Origin: Acidobacteria bacterium RIFCSPLOWO2_02_FULL_67_21
GTDB taxonomy: Bacteria; Acidobacteriota; Vicinamibacteria; Vicinamibacterales; UBA2999
Assembly: GCA_001767195.1 (NCBI GenBank)
Contig: MEKU01000020.1
Coordinates: 28,948 to 74,804, forward strand
DNA length: 45,857 nt
Direction: 5' to 3'
A program made the position numbers and the translations under genes. The notes below the pieces were generated by a model. It searched no databases. It had not been told where the DNA came from and saw only the letters and a list, made by a program, of their open reading frames with translations. Positions 1-7,805 of the stretch are shown here, in pieces. The stretch's first letter is position 1; every line of letters begins with the position of its first letter.

Positions 1-303
1 CGATCACGGCAGACCCGGCGCATCTCGCGCGCGACCTGCACCGGATCGGGCACGACGCTGATCACATACGGCGCTACAGCGTGGTCCCGATGCCGGTGCC
101 GGTGCCAACCTCGAGCACATGGTGTCCGGGCTGCAGGGCCCATCCGCCCGACTGCAGCGACCCTGCCCGGCTGCAGCGGGGCGCCGAACAGGACATCGTA
201 GACCGGCGACAGCTTCGCGTAGACCCGATCGATGAGCGCGTTGCCGAAGGCGCCCGCCTGGCCCAGCCGCACCTCGGGCGCAAAGTCGTCATACCGATGC
301 GGT
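1..303 (-). pseudogene. Decayed PmtA-like SAM methyltransferase (partial at window edge)
   Basis: Reading leftward, three frame-disrupted pieces match the intact methyltransferase just upstream (347-1039). The first piece reads YDDFAPEVRLGQ...VYAKLSPVYDVLFGAPLQPGR, which parallels NDEFRPDLR...VYDKLASVYDLIFGPILHPGR. A frameshift follows, then LEVGTGTGIG (SAM motif I) in another frame and a TAG stop. The sequence then jumps, with roughly 45 codons missing, to APYVISVVPDPVQVAREMRRVCR, which parallels APYLVNCVPDPVQVVREMRRVCR. The frameshift plus internal deletion show a dead tandem paralogue. Its 3' end lies beyond base 1, so the final domain is not visible. The short open frames here are only fragments. 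Confidence 0.8.
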
Positions 304-334
304 GAGAGAGCCATCCGGCTCTCTCACCGCATCG
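295..334. terminator. Perfect 18-bp hairpin between the two methyltransferase copies
   Basis: CGATGCGGTGAGAGAGCC (295-312), a 4-nt loop ATCC, and its exact reverse complement (317-334) form an uninterrupted 18-bp stem. It lies 12 bases beyond the stop of the intact leftward methyltransferase gene. That position suits a transcript end or RNA-stabilising hairpin. There is no clear T tract on either strand, so classical intrinsic termination is not certain. Confidence 0.55.
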
Positions 335-346
335 TTCGTGCCCGGA

Positions 347-1039
347 TTAGTGGATGTCTTTGCTGGAAATGACGAGGGACCAGAGCGGCGGGATGCTGAC
401 CTTCTCGATCGAGACGGGCCGGAGTTCGGCCTGGGCGAGAAAGCCGGGAAGGTCGAGATCGGACTTGAAGCCGATGTGGACCGTCAGCGGCGAGAGCGCG
501 CGGTCCAGCCGCGAGAGGATGGCGTTGGCGCTGCGGAAGTGGTTCAGGATGACGATCTTTCCGCCGGGCCGGCAGACGCGCCGCATCTCGCGGACCACCT
601 GCACCGGGTCGGGCACGCAGTTGACCAGGTACGGCGCGTACACGACGTCGAACGAGTCGTCTGCGAACTTCAGCGACTGCGCGTCCATCTGCATGAGACG
701 GATGTGCGAGAGCCCTTTGCGGCCGATGCGGGCGCGCGCCTTCTCGAGCATCGAGGACGAAAAATCGATTCCGGTCACATGGCAGTTCTGCGGGTAGAGC
801 GACGCATTGATGCCGGTGCCGACGCCGACTTCGAGCACCCGGTCGCCCGGATTGATGCCGATCCGCTCGAGCGCCACCAGCCGGCCGGGATGGAGGATGG
901 GGCCGAAGATCAGGTCGTACACCGAGGCCAGCTTGTCGTAGACGTTGACGACGAAGTCGTTCTCGATGGCAATGACCGACAGCGCCTGGCTGCGGAGGTC
1001 GGGCCGGAACTCGTCGTTTTCACGCTCGAACAGCGCCAT
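347..1039 (-). CDS. pmtA: PmtA-like class I SAM methyltransferase, probable phosphatidylethanolamine N-methyltransferase
   Basis: This is a 230-residue cytoplasmic protein with a Rossmann methyltransferase fold. Motif I is LEVGVGTGIN (about residues 68-77), followed by VTGIDFSSSMLEKAR, DAQSL and FDVVYAPYLVNCVPDP. The C-terminal signature HIGFKSDLDLPGF...VSIPPLWSLV resembles Rhodobacter-type PmtA enzymes, which methylate phosphatidylethanolamine stepwise toward phosphatidylcholine using SAM. Lipid specificity is inferred from family resemblance; ubiquinone/menaquinone-type methyltransferases are the main alternative. It is transcribed leftward, about 130 bp after the methionine-cycle fusion gene (1171-3027), which would replenish SAM. 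A degraded second copy follows immediately downstream. Confidence 0.75.
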   Translation of the reverse strand: MALFERENDEFRPDLRSQALSVIAIENDFVVNVYDKLASVYDLIFGPILHPGRLVALERIGINPGDRVLEVGVGTGINASLYPQNCHVTGIDFSSSMLEKARARIGRKGLSHIRLMQMDAQSLKFADDSFDVVYAPYLVNCVPDPVQVVREMRRVCRPGGKIVILNHFRSANAILSRLDRALSPLTVHIGFKSDLDLPGFLAQAELRPVSIEKVSIPPLWSLVISSKDIH

Positions 1040-1170
1040 TCAGAAGTCTCCCGACCGTAACCGCTTGATAATGCTGGAGTTCGTGGAAGCCCACGCCGGG
1101 CTGCCGTTGGACCGCCTCGGCACTATACATCGATAAGGGACAAAGCCCAAGCTGCAAGTCGCCCGCGGGT

Positions 1171-3027
1171 TCAGCCGATCCCCTGCAGCACCTCGACCGC
1201 CGCCTCGACGCGCCCCGACGGCGCCGCGACATGGACCCCCTGGACGATCCCCTTCAGCGCGGCGCCCACCTCCCGCGCGATCGCGATCCCCTCGGCCGCC
1301 TCGGCCTCAGGCGTCGGCGCGCGCCGGATACGGTCGAGCACGGCGTCGGGGACGCGCACGCCGGGCACCTCGTTGGCCATGAACTCCGCATTGAGCACGC
1401 TTTCAAACGGCCACAGCCCGAGGATGAGCGGCAGGCGCGACGATTCGACGCGGCGATGGAACCGCTCGAACGTGGCGGCGTCGAAGACCGGCTTGGTCAT
1501 CGCGAACTCCGCCCCGGCGGCCACCTTGTACTCGAAGCGGCGGACCTCGTTATCGAGGTCCTCGGCGCCGGGGTTCACCTGCACGCCGATGTGAAACGCC
1601 GTCGGACTGCCGATCGTCTGGCCGCCGATGTCGAGGCCGTGGTTGAGCCGCGTGACGACGTTGGTCAGCCCGATCGAGTCGACGTCGAACACGGCGGTGG
1701 CGTCGGGATAGTCACCGACCATCCGTGAGTCGCCGGTGACCAGCATCACGTTGCGCAGCCCCATCGCGTGCGCGCCGAGCAGGTCCGACTGCATGCCGAG
1801 CAGGTTGCGGTCGCGGCACGAGTACTGGAGGAGCGTCTCGATGTGCACCTTCTGCTGAATCAGCACGGCCAGCGACAGCGCGCTCATGCGCGCGCCCCCC
1901 TGGCCGTCACGCAGGAGCACGACATCGACGCCGAGCGTCTTGAGCGCCCCCGCCTGCTCGAGCACCGCGTCGCTCAGGTGCCCCTTGGGCAGCGGGAGCT
2001 GCACGATCGTGACGAAGCGCCCCTCGGCCAGCGCATGCGAGAGCTGCGACCGGCCGGCGCGTGGAACGACCGGAACCGATCCGTCTGCGGCGGCCACCGA
2101 CACGTGCGCGGCCGCGTGATGGCTCGAGCGGTCGCGCGCGGCCGCGCGCGCCTCTTCGGGCGCGAGCGCCCTGACGGCGCGGCTGATCAGGCCGATATGC
2201 TCCGGCGTGGTGCCGCAGCAGCCGCCGACGAGCCGGACGCCGTGGCTGATGAACCGGCGGGCGTAGGACGCGACGTACTCGGGCGACGAGAGGTAGATGT
2301 TGCGCCCCTCGATGTCGCGCGGCCGCCCGGCGTTGGGCTGCGCCGCCAGACGCGCGCGGGTCACCGCCGCCATCCGCTCGATCGTCTCGAGCATCGGGGC
2401 GGGGCCGATGCTGCAGTTGACGCCGACCACGTCGGCGTGCGGCTCGAGCGCGGGCGCGAACTGCTCGGGCGGCGTGCCGTCGAGCGTGTTGCCGTCCTCC
2501 TCGATCGTCATCTGCGCCACGACCGGCAGCGCGCACACGCTCCGGACCGCCGCGATGGCCGCAAGCAGCTCGTTGAGGTCGCGGAAGGTCTCCAGGATGA
2601 ACAGGTCGACGCCGCCGGCCAGCAGCGCCGCCGCCTGCTCGCGAAAGAACGCTTCCGCCTCGTCGCGGCCCGTCTTGCCCCACGGCTCGATGCGCACGCC
2701 GAGCGGGCCCATGGCCCCCGCCACGTAGGCCTGCCGGCCGGCCACGCTTCGTGCGAGGCGGACGCCTTCGATGTTGATGTCGCGCAGGCGGTCGGCCAGG
2801 CCGAAGCCGCGAAGCTTGATGCGGTTCGCGCCGAAGGTGTTGGTCTCGAGCACGTCGGCGCCGGCGCGGACGTATCCCTGGTGCACCTCCGCGACGCGGC
2901 CCGGATCGGTGATGTTCAGCGCGTCGAAGCAGTGGTTGATGAAGACGCCCTTGGCGTACAGCATCGTCCCCATCGCGCCGTCGCACACGAGCACCCGCTG
3001 ATCGATGGCTTCGAGAAAAGGCTTCAT
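1171..3027 (-). CDS. yitJ: Bifunctional homocysteine S-methyltransferase / 5,10-methylenetetrahydrofolate reductase
   Basis: This 618-residue fusion has two domains. Residues 1-290 form a zinc-dependent homocysteine methyltransferase: DGAMGTML near the N-terminus, zinc ligands C205 (GVNCSIGP) and C270/C271 (GGCCGTTPEH). Residues about 325-618 are a MetF-type FAD methylene-THF reductase barrel, beginning RFVTIVQLPLPKG and including LVTGDSR and FAMTKPVFD. The same fusion is known as YitJ in Bacillus. It links one-carbon folate reduction to methyl transfer onto homocysteine for methionine synthesis. Length and both active-site sets look complete. It starts at ATG 3027. The 130 bp between its stop and the next leftward gene holds nothing I recognise. 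Confidence 0.93.
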   Translation of the reverse strand: MKPFLEAIDQRVLVCDGAMGTMLYAKGVFINHCFDALNITDPGRVAEVHQGYVRAGADVLETNTFGANRIKLRGFGLADRLRDINIEGVRLARSVAGRQAYVAGAMGPLGVRIEPWGKTGRDEAEAFFREQAAALLAGGVDLFILETFRDLNELLAAIAAVRSVCALPVVAQMTIEEDGNTLDGTPPEQFAPALEPHADVVGVNCSIGPAPMLETIERMAAVTRARLAAQPNAGRPRDIEGRNIYLSSPEYVASYARRFISHGVRLVGGCCGTTPEHIGLISRAVRALAPEEARAAARDRSSHHAAAHVSVAAADGSVPVVPRAGRSQLSHALAEGRFVTIVQLPLPKGHLSDAVLEQAGALKTLGVDVVLLRDGQGGARMSALSLAVLIQQKVHIETLLQYSCRDRNLLGMQSDLLGAHAMGLRNVMLVTGDSRMVGDYPDATAVFDVDSIGLTNVVTRLNHGLDIGGQTIGSPTAFHIGVQVNPGAEDLDNEVRRFEYKVAAGAEFAMTKPVFDAATFERFHRRVESSRLPLILGLWPFESVLNAEFMANEVPGVRVPDAVLDRIRRAPTPEAEAAEGIAIAREVGAALKGIVQGVHVAAPSGRVEAAVEVLQGIG

Positions 3028-3055
3028 GGAGAAGGAATCAAACCATTATCGCATC

Positions 3056-3225
3056 GGCGGGTCCGCCGCCCGATGCGAACGCACCTCGCGCCGGGTCCGC
3101 CGAACGCCAATGATGACGGCGGAACCCGGCCCACGTACCAATGAGTGGGGCGAGTCTCCGCTTATCGAGCCGCCTCATTCGTGGGGCGGATTCCGCCGCG
3201 AGACTCCGACTATCGAGCGGCGGAT
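3056..3225. repeat. Palindromic repeat block (GTGGGGCGGRTTCCGC family)
   Basis: The gap between nuoI and yitJ is filled with stem-loop-rich DNA. CGGAACCCGGCCCACGTAC (about 3120-3138) and GTGGGGCGGATTCCGCC (3182-3198) are related units. Two imperfect copies of GAGWCTCCGMYTATCGAGC occur around 3151 and 3201. Reverse-complement relatives occur at 38573-38626 and inside the OPT gene at 10985-11017. No credible gene lies here. The right end supplies the last codons of nuoI (GGSAAR). Confidence 0.6.
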
Positions 3226-3647
3226 CCGCCGACGCTCGCCGGCACGAGCATGTCCGCCTTGTCCCAGATGAACTCGTCCTTGCTGTAGACGGCGAGCTCG
3301 TAGTCCTTGCCCATGAAGATGGCCGACACGGGACAGGCTTCCTCGCAGTACCCGCAGAAGATGCAGCGCATCTTGTGGATCTGATAGACGCTGGCGTAGC
3401 GCGGGCCCGCCATGACGGTGCCGTCGTTCTCGGCCGCTTCCAGATAGATGGCATCCGCCGGGCACGCCACCGCGCACAGGCCGCACGCCACGCACTTCTC
3501 GAGCCCGTTCTCGTCGCGCATCAGCACCTGCTTGCCCCGGTACTTCGGAAACATCGGCACCTTCTCATCCGGATAGTTCACCGCCACCTTCTTCTTGAAC
3601 ATGTGGCGGAAGGTCGTGGCCAGCCCGACGAGCAGCGGTCGAATCAT
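3210..3647 (-). CDS. nuoI: NADH-quinone oxidoreductase subunit I-like 2x[4Fe-4S] protein (orphan)
   Basis: This 145-residue ferredoxin-type protein has two 8-iron cluster motifs, CVACGLCAVACP and CIFCGYCEEACP, in a NuoI context (RGKQVLMRDENGLEKC upstream, then GKDYELAVYSKDEFIWDK). NuoI carries clusters N6a/N6b in the peripheral arm of complex I and passes electrons toward NuoB. No other nuo gene is in the window, so it stands alone between yitJ and a divergent histidine-kinase gene. It may serve a complex encoded elsewhere. The last residues (GGSAAR) are read from the adjacent palindromic repeat, so the natural C-terminus may have been altered. Confidence 0.85.
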   Translation of the reverse strand: MIRPLLVGLATTFRHMFKKKVAVNYPDEKVPMFPKYRGKQVLMRDENGLEKCVACGLCAVACPADAIYLEAAENDGTVMAGPRYASVYQIHKMRCIFCGYCEEACPVSAIFMGKDYELAVYSKDEFIWDKADMLVPASVGGSAAR

Positions 3648-3660
3648 GAGGCCATGATAT

Positions 3661-3728
3661 CAACTCCCAAAGGCCAACTCCCAACTCCCAACGGTTGGGC
3701 GTTGGCGTCTTGGATGTTGGGAGTTTGC
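3661..3728. repeat. Inverted heptad repeat (CAACTCC / GGGAGTT unit)
   Basis: The left arm has reiterated CAACTCC-type heptads (CAACTCC, CAACTCC, CAACTCC and variants at 3661-3694). The right arm has the reverse complement (TTGGGCG, TTGGATG, TTGGGAG at 3695-3727). The whole gap can fold into a long hairpin. It lies between the divergent nuoI and lytS genes. The same unit recurs at 5074-5149 and 22596-22630. Confidence 0.7.
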
Positions 3729-3741
3729 AGACGTAAGTACA

Positions 3742-5073
3742 ATGGCCTCCGTGTTCCAGGGCCCCGCGTTCCTGACGGCGGATCAGTCGCTGCTGACCAC
3801 GCTCATCGTCAAGCTGGCGGTGGTGGCGGTGCTGGCGACCATGCTCGCGCGGTTCCGGAAGTTCCAGCACATCCTGATCTTCGAGCGGCGCGACTGGACC
3901 GACCGCCTCGTCTTCGCGCTCGCGATCGGCGTTCCGGTCATGGCGGGGGTCACCGCCCGGCTGCTGCTCGGCTACCATGCCGCCGACCTGACGCTCGAAG
4001 GCCCGTTTCTCACCGGGCTGATTGCCGGCCCGTACGCGGGCGCGGTCGTGGGCCTGCTCGGCGGGATTCCCGCCCTCGCGGCCGGCGAGTTCATCGCGCT
4101 GCCCTTCGCGATCGGCTGCGGCTTTGCGGGCGGAGGCCTCCGCGAGGCCTGCCCGAAGGAAGCGATCTGGCAGTTCACGCCGTTCGTCGTCGTCGACCTG
4201 CGGAAGCACCTCTGGCAGGCGCTGCGCCGGCTGGAGCCGAACTGGCAGCTCGTGCTCCTCATCGCCCCGATCGGCCTCGAGCTCCTCCGCCAGGCGCTCG
4301 GCCTCCGGTTCGGCAGCTCGCGCCTGTTCTACCTCAGCTCCACGTCGCCCTGGATGACGGCGCTCGTGGTGCTGGCCGCCGTGCTCGCCGTCGCCACGCC
4401 GATCAAGATCTGGAACAGCGCGCGCATCGAGCACCGGCTGCAGGAACAGGAGAAGCTGCTGCTGGCGGCGAAGATCGAGGCGCTCAAGAGCCAGATCAAT
4501 CCCCACTTTCTGTTCAACACGCTCGCGTCGATCTCGTCGCTCATCCGCTCGAATCCCGAGACCGCACGGACGCTCATCATCCGCCTGTCCGGCCTGTTAC
4601 GCCGGCTGATCCGCAGCCACCAGCACTTCGTCACGCTGCGCGAAGAGCTCGAAGCCGTCGACGAGTACCTCGACATCGAAGTCGTCCGGTTCGGATCCAA
4701 TCTCGGCGTCCGCAAGGAGATCAGCCCCGACACGACGGAGCTGATCGTCCCGAGCATGATCCTGCAGCCGCTCGTCGAGAACTCGATCAAGCACGGGCTC
4801 GCCCGCAAGATCGGGCCTGGATCGATCGTCATCCGCAGCTGGCGCGAGCCGGGCCTCGTCGTCCTCGAGGTCGAAGACGACGGGATGGGCTTCCTGACGG
4901 ACCGGCTGGACGAGCCGATGTCGACCGGGATCGGCCTGGCCAACGTGCGCGAGCGGCTCCGCGTCATCTACGGGGCGACATCCCAGCTCACTCTGACCAG
5001 CGAGCCAGGCGCCGGCACGCGCGTCCGCCTCGAGATCCCCGAGCTCATCGCCGTCGAGCCCATCACGGCATGA
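3742..5073 (+). CDS. lytS: LytS-type sensor histidine kinase with 5TM receptor domain
   Basis: This 443-residue membrane kinase is of the LytS/YehU class. Residues about 1-210 hold several hydrophobic segments matching the 5TM-LYT receptor (LTADQSLLTTLIVKLAVVAVLATML, then TGLIAGPYAGAVVGLLGGIPALAAGEF). A short coiled linker leads to the His-kinase domain: phospho-acceptor H255 in SQINPHFLFNTLASISSL, N box N347 in LVENSIKHG, and G boxes EDDGMGF and STGIGLANVRERL. Members sense cell-envelope or extracellular cues and phosphorylate a LytTR response regulator. The partner follows 79 bp downstream, separated only by an inverted heptad repeat, so the pair is probably co-transcribed. The inducing signal cannot be read from the sequence. 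Confidence 0.92.
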   Translation: MASVFQGPAFLTADQSLLTTLIVKLAVVAVLATMLARFRKFQHILIFERRDWTDRLVFALAIGVPVMAGVTARLLLGYHAADLTLEGPFLTGLIAGPYAGAVVGLLGGIPALAAGEFIALPFAIGCGFAGGGLREACPKEAIWQFTPFVVVDLRKHLWQALRRLEPNWQLVLLIAPIGLELLRQALGLRFGSSRLFYLSSTSPWMTALVVLAAVLAVATPIKIWNSARIEHRLQEQEKLLLAAKIEALKSQINPHFLFNTLASISSLIRSNPETARTLIIRLSGLLRRLIRSHQHFVTLREELEAVDEYLDIEVVRFGSNLGVRKEISPDTTELIVPSMILQPLVENSIKHGLARKIGPGSIVIRSWREPGLVVLEVEDDGMGFLTDRLDEPMSTGIGLANVRERLRVIYGATSQLTLTSEPGAGTRVRLEIPELIAVEPITA

Positions 5074-5149
5074 GAAACTCCCAACAGCCGACTTCCAACT
5101 CCCAATCGGGCCTCGGTTTGGGAGTTGTGGATTTGGAAGTTGGGCGTTG
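5074..5149. repeat. Inverted heptad repeat between lytS and lytTR regulator
   Basis: The left arm AACTCCC AACAGCCG ACTTCC AACTCCC AATCGG is followed by the right arm TTTGGGAGTT, then GGATTTGGAAGTTGGGCGTTG. It is a near-palindrome filling the whole gap between kinase and regulator. It may act as an RNA hairpin that tunes the downstream gene; that is inference. Confidence 0.7.
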
Positions 5150-5152
5150 AAC

Positions 5153-5935
5153 ATGGATACCCCCCTTCGTGTGATGGTCGTCGACGATGAGCAGCTGGCG
5201 CGCGACGAGCTGTGCTATCAGCTCGAGCGCGTCGGCGGCGTGGAGGTGCTGGCGCAGGCCGGCAACGGTCTCGAGGCGCTCACGGCGGCCGCCCGGCACG
5301 AGCTGGACGTCATCTTCCTGGATGTCCAGATGCCCGGCCTGACCGGCTTCGAGGTGGCCCGCCGGCTGCTGGAAGAAGACGAGCAGCCGCCGGCCGTCGT
5401 GTTCGTCACCGCGTTCGACCAGCACGCGGTGGAGGCCTTCGAGGTCAACGCGGTGGACTACCTGCTCAAGCCGGTGGATGCCCCGCGCCTGGAGCAGGCG
5501 CTGGCCCGGGCCCGGCGGCGGCTGAGCCTGGAGCGCCCGGGCGGCATGAACAACCAGCTGGAACGGCTGGTCAGGATGATGGAAAGCCGCCAGATCCGGC
5601 GGGACCAGGTCGCTGTCAAGGTGGGGGAACGATTTCTGCTCGTGCAGGCCGAGGAGATCATCTATGCCTCGCTGGCCGACGAGTCGATTAACATAGTGAC
5701 AGGCCAGGTGTCGGGCACGTCCAACTACCGGACGCTCGACGAGCTGCAGGCGAGGCTGGACCCCGAGGTCTTCTGGAGGGTCCACCGGTCGCATCTGGTC
5801 AACATCAACAAGATCAAGGAGATAGTCCCTTGGTTCAGCAGGAATTACATCCTTCGGATGAAGGACACGAAATCGACGGAGATCCCGGTCAGCCGGGCTC
5901 AGACCAAGCGGCTTCGCGAGTACCTGAAGCTCTAG
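5153..5935 (+). CDS. lytT: LytTR-family DNA-binding response regulator
   Basis: An N-terminal receiver domain is present: VMVVDDEQLARDEL, phospho-acceptor D57 in VIFLDVQMPGL, and a switch Thr and Lys in FVTAFDQHAVEAFEVNAVDYLLKPV. It is joined to a C-terminal LytTR DNA-binding domain (about residues 155-260) ending FWRVHRSHLVNINKI...EIPVSRAQTKRLREYLKL. It is the likely partner of the upstream LytS-like kinase and would bind target promoters when phosphorylated. I chose ATG 5153 rather than TTG 5147, because the TTG sits inside the preceding inverted repeat. Targets are unknown; co-localised signal peptidase and efflux genes suggest envelope functions. Confidence 0.92.
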   Translation: MDTPLRVMVVDDEQLARDELCYQLERVGGVEVLAQAGNGLEALTAAARHELDVIFLDVQMPGLTGFEVARRLLEEDEQPPAVVFVTAFDQHAVEAFEVNAVDYLLKPVDAPRLEQALARARRRLSLERPGGMNNQLERLVRMMESRQIRRDQVAVKVGERFLLVQAEEIIYASLADESINIVTGQVSGTSNYRTLDELQARLDPEVFWRVHRSHLVNINKIKEIVPWFSRNYILRMKDTKSTEIPVSRAQTKRLREYLKL

Positions 5936-6012
5936 GCCCGGCCGAGCCGTTCGAGCCCGTCGCGCAGCCCGTGGAAGCGGCCGCAGCGTTCCCGGAGGCG
6001 GAGGAGGCCGCC

Positions 6013-6609
6013 GTGCTCCCCGTCGGCGCCGAGGCGGCCCCGGACATGCGGCTCATCATCGATTCGCCCTCTGCCGCGCTGATGCACCGGCTGGCGATCT
6101 GGCGCGACGAGGCGGTCGCCTGGTTCAAGACGCTCGCGTCCGCGGCGGTGTACGCCACGCTGATCGTGACGTTCGGCTTCCAGGTGGCGCGCGTGGAAGG
6201 CCAGAGCATGGCCCCGACCCTGTCGGATCAGGACCGCCTGATCGTCAACAAGCTGGCCTACCGGCTGGCGGAACCGCGTCGCGGCGATATCGTGATGCTC
6301 TATTACCCGCTCAATCCCGACAAGTCGTTCGTCAAGCGGGTCATTGCCGAGGAAGGCGACCAGGTCCGCATCGTCGAAGGCCGCGTGTTCGTCAACGACG
6401 TGCCGATGCAGGATGACTTCGTGCCGCCGGAGTACCGCAGCCACGACGACTTCGGGCCGTCAGTGGTGCCGGAAGGCTACTACTTCGTGATGGGCGACCA
6501 CCGGAACAACAGCTCGGACAGCCGGCACTGGGGGTTCGTGCCGAAGAAGTACATCATCGGCAAGGTGCAGCTCCGGTGGTGGCCGATTCCAACGGCGCAC
6601 ATCTTCTGA
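6013..6609 (+). CDS. lepB: Signal peptidase I
   Basis: This type I leader peptidase releases secreted proteins after Sec/Tat translocation. It has one N-terminal transmembrane segment (LASAAVYATLIVTFGF), catalytic Ser65 in VEGQSMAPTL (box B), catalytic Lys108 in SFVKRVIAEEGD (box D) and box E MGDHRNNSSDSRHWG. The open frame reaches back to 5830 inside the regulator gene. GTG 6013 is the best start because AGGAGG (6002-6007) precedes it at 5 nt spacing; ATG 6046 is the alternative. About 198 residues is normal for a single-span LepB. It sits 77 bp after the LytTR gene and overlaps the next gene. Confidence 0.93.
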   Translation: MLPVGAEAAPDMRLIIDSPSAALMHRLAIWRDEAVAWFKTLASAAVYATLIVTFGFQVARVEGQSMAPTLSDQDRLIVNKLAYRLAEPRRGDIVMLYYPLNPDKSFVKRVIAEEGDQVRIVEGRVFVNDVPMQDDFVPPEYRSHDDFGPSVVPEGYYFVMGDHRNNSSDSRHWGFVPKKYIIGKVQLRWWPIPTAHIF

Positions 6610-7559
6610 CCGATCGCTACTCGCACGTCGTTCGCGTCCTCAATCGCGTTCTCGTCCTCAATCTGGCCGTCGCGGCCGCCAAGATCGTCCTCGGGTACAT
6701 GACGGGGGCGGTTTCGATCCTGTCGGACGGCTTTCACTCGCTCACCGATTCCGCCTCGAACGTCGTCGCGCTGGTCGGGGTCTCGATTGCGCGGCGTCCG
6801 CCGGACGAGAACCATCCGTACGGCCATCGCAAGTACGAAACGATGGCCTCGCTCGGCATCCTGATCTTCCTGGTCATCGTTCTGGTCGAGGTGCTCTCCG
6901 CCGCCTACAACCGGTTCATGTACGGCGGCGTGCCGCGGGTCTTCCCCGAAGGGATCGGGATCATGACCACGACGCTCGTCGTCAACCTGTTCGTGGTCTC
7001 GTACGAGCTGCGCGCCGCGCAGCGGCTGAACAGCGAAGTGCTGCGCGCCGACGCCAAGCACACCCGAAGCGACGTCTTCACGTCGGCGGCCGTGCTCGGC
7101 GCGCTCATCGGCGTCTGGTTCGGGTACCCGCTGCTCGATCCGCTGGCGGCGCTCGTCGTGGCCGCCTTCATCGCGCATGCCTGCTGGCAGATCGTGCAGG
7201 AGGCGTCGCGCATCCTGGGCGATGAGATCGTGATGCCGGAAGATGACATCCGCGCGGTGGTGGCATCGGTGCCGGAGGTGCTCGGCTGCCACCACATCAG
7301 GACGCGCGGCTCTTCCGATCACGTCTTCATGGATCTCCACGTCTGGGTCGACGGCGCGACCCCGCTCGAGGCGGCGCACGCCACCTCGCACATGGTCAAG
7401 GATCGACTGATGGCCCGCTTCCCCTCACTCGCCGACGTGGTCATCCATATCGAGCCTCCTTCACCAACAAATCCCAAATCCCAAATCTCCGCCTACGCCA
7501 CAGGCTCCGGCGAGACCTCGCCGAAGCTACGCGAAGGCGGGCCAAATCCCAACGGGTAG
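6576..7559 (+). CDS. Cation diffusion facilitator (CDF) family efflux transporter
   Basis: This roughly 327-residue inner-membrane divalent-cation/proton antiporter has a first half with CDF transmembrane segments. Metal-site motifs are SDGFHSLTDSASN (HxxxD) and, in TM5, AKHTRSDVFTS. The C-terminal cytoplasmic domain (GCHHIRTRGSSDHVFMDLHVWVD) is the usual metal-sensing ferredoxin-like fold. Zn, Fe, Co or Mn are possible substrates. It starts at GTG 6576, overlapping the 3' end of lepB by 34 bp, which suggests translational coupling. The family usually ends near VVIHIEP. The last 30 or so residues (PTNPKSQIS...GGPNPNG) are read from repeat DNA at 7467-7559 and look like an acquired tail. Confidence 0.9.
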   Translation: MVADSNGAHLLTDRYSHVVRVLNRVLVLNLAVAAAKIVLGYMTGAVSILSDGFHSLTDSASNVVALVGVSIARRPPDENHPYGHRKYETMASLGILIFLVIVLVEVLSAAYNRFMYGGVPRVFPEGIGIMTTTLVVNLFVVSYELRAAQRLNSEVLRADAKHTRSDVFTSAAVLGALIGVWFGYPLLDPLAALVVAAFIAHACWQIVQEASRILGDEIVMPEDDIRAVVASVPEVLGCHHIRTRGSSDHVFMDLHVWVDGATPLEAAHATSHMVKDRLMARFPSLADVVIHIEPPSPTNPKSQISAYATGSGETSPKLREGGPNPNG

Positions 7560-7582
7560 CTGCCGTCACTTTGGGATTTGAG
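7467..7582. repeat. Inverted heptad repeat (AAATCCC unit) with nested hairpin insert
   Basis: The left arm AAATCCC AAATCCC AAATCT (7469-7489) pairs with the right arm CAAATCCCAAC...TTTGGGATTTG (7543-7581). Between them is a 50-bp insert, GCCTACGCC...GAAGCTACGCGAAGGCGGG, related to the 75-bp dispersed element at 7731-7805. One repeat family thus appears to sit inside another. The CDF gene reads through most of it. Confidence 0.65.
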
Positions 7583-7599
7583 CATCCGGCCGACGCGAG

Positions 7600-7731
7600 A
7601 TGCGCAAGGTGCACGTGATGCCGGAGGAAGCGGTCTCGACGCTGAAGGAGAATGCGGCATGGATCGCGAAGCGCGTGCCGGTGCTGGCCGGCAGCCTGAT
7701 GGCGTGGAAATCTTATCGAGTTCGTACGTAG
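7600..7731 (+). CDS. Possible small ORF or gene remnant, function unknown
   Basis: A 43-codon frame begins MRKVHVMPEEAVSTLKENA and ends at a TAG formed at the edge of the 75-bp dispersed repeat. Codon third positions are strongly G/C as in neighbouring real genes, and the frame reads like an amphipathic helix plus a hydrophobic stretch. I do not recognise it. It could be the surviving end of a gene truncated by repeat insertion, since the stop lies right at the repeat border. No ribosome binding site is obvious. Confidence 0.3.
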   Translation: MRKVHVMPEEAVSTLKENAAWIAKRVPVLAGSLMAWKSYRVRT

Positions 7732-7805
7732 TGCCGGGCTTCCGCCTTCGCATGAAGCTTCGGCGGACCACCGTAGCCTTGGCGAAGGTGGTCAGCCCGG
7801 CTAAA
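7731..7805 (+). repeat. 75-bp dispersed MITE-like element, copy A
   Basis: This 75-bp sequence (GTGCCGGGCTTCCGCC ... GTCAGCCCGGCTAAA) is identical, in opposite orientation, to 28927-29001. It is full of internal palindromes (TTCGCATGAAGCTTCGGCGG, CTTGGCGAAGGTGG). Its ends form imperfect inverted repeats (GCCGGGCTT / AGCCCGGCTAAA). It encodes no protein. Confidence 0.8.

Noticed and set aside
302-1060. Long plus-strand frame over the methyltransferase gene
   Set aside because: It is an antisense shadow of the intact minus-strand methyltransferase, with Arg/Asp-rich low-complexity sequence and no domain.
1768-3144. 458-codon plus-strand frame
   Set aside because: Antisense of the YitJ-type fusion. 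High GC keeps it open; its translation is Arg/His-rich nonsense.
3141-5150. 669-codon plus-strand frame
   Set aside because: Out-of-frame reading of the LytS gene; the kinase motifs are in another frame.
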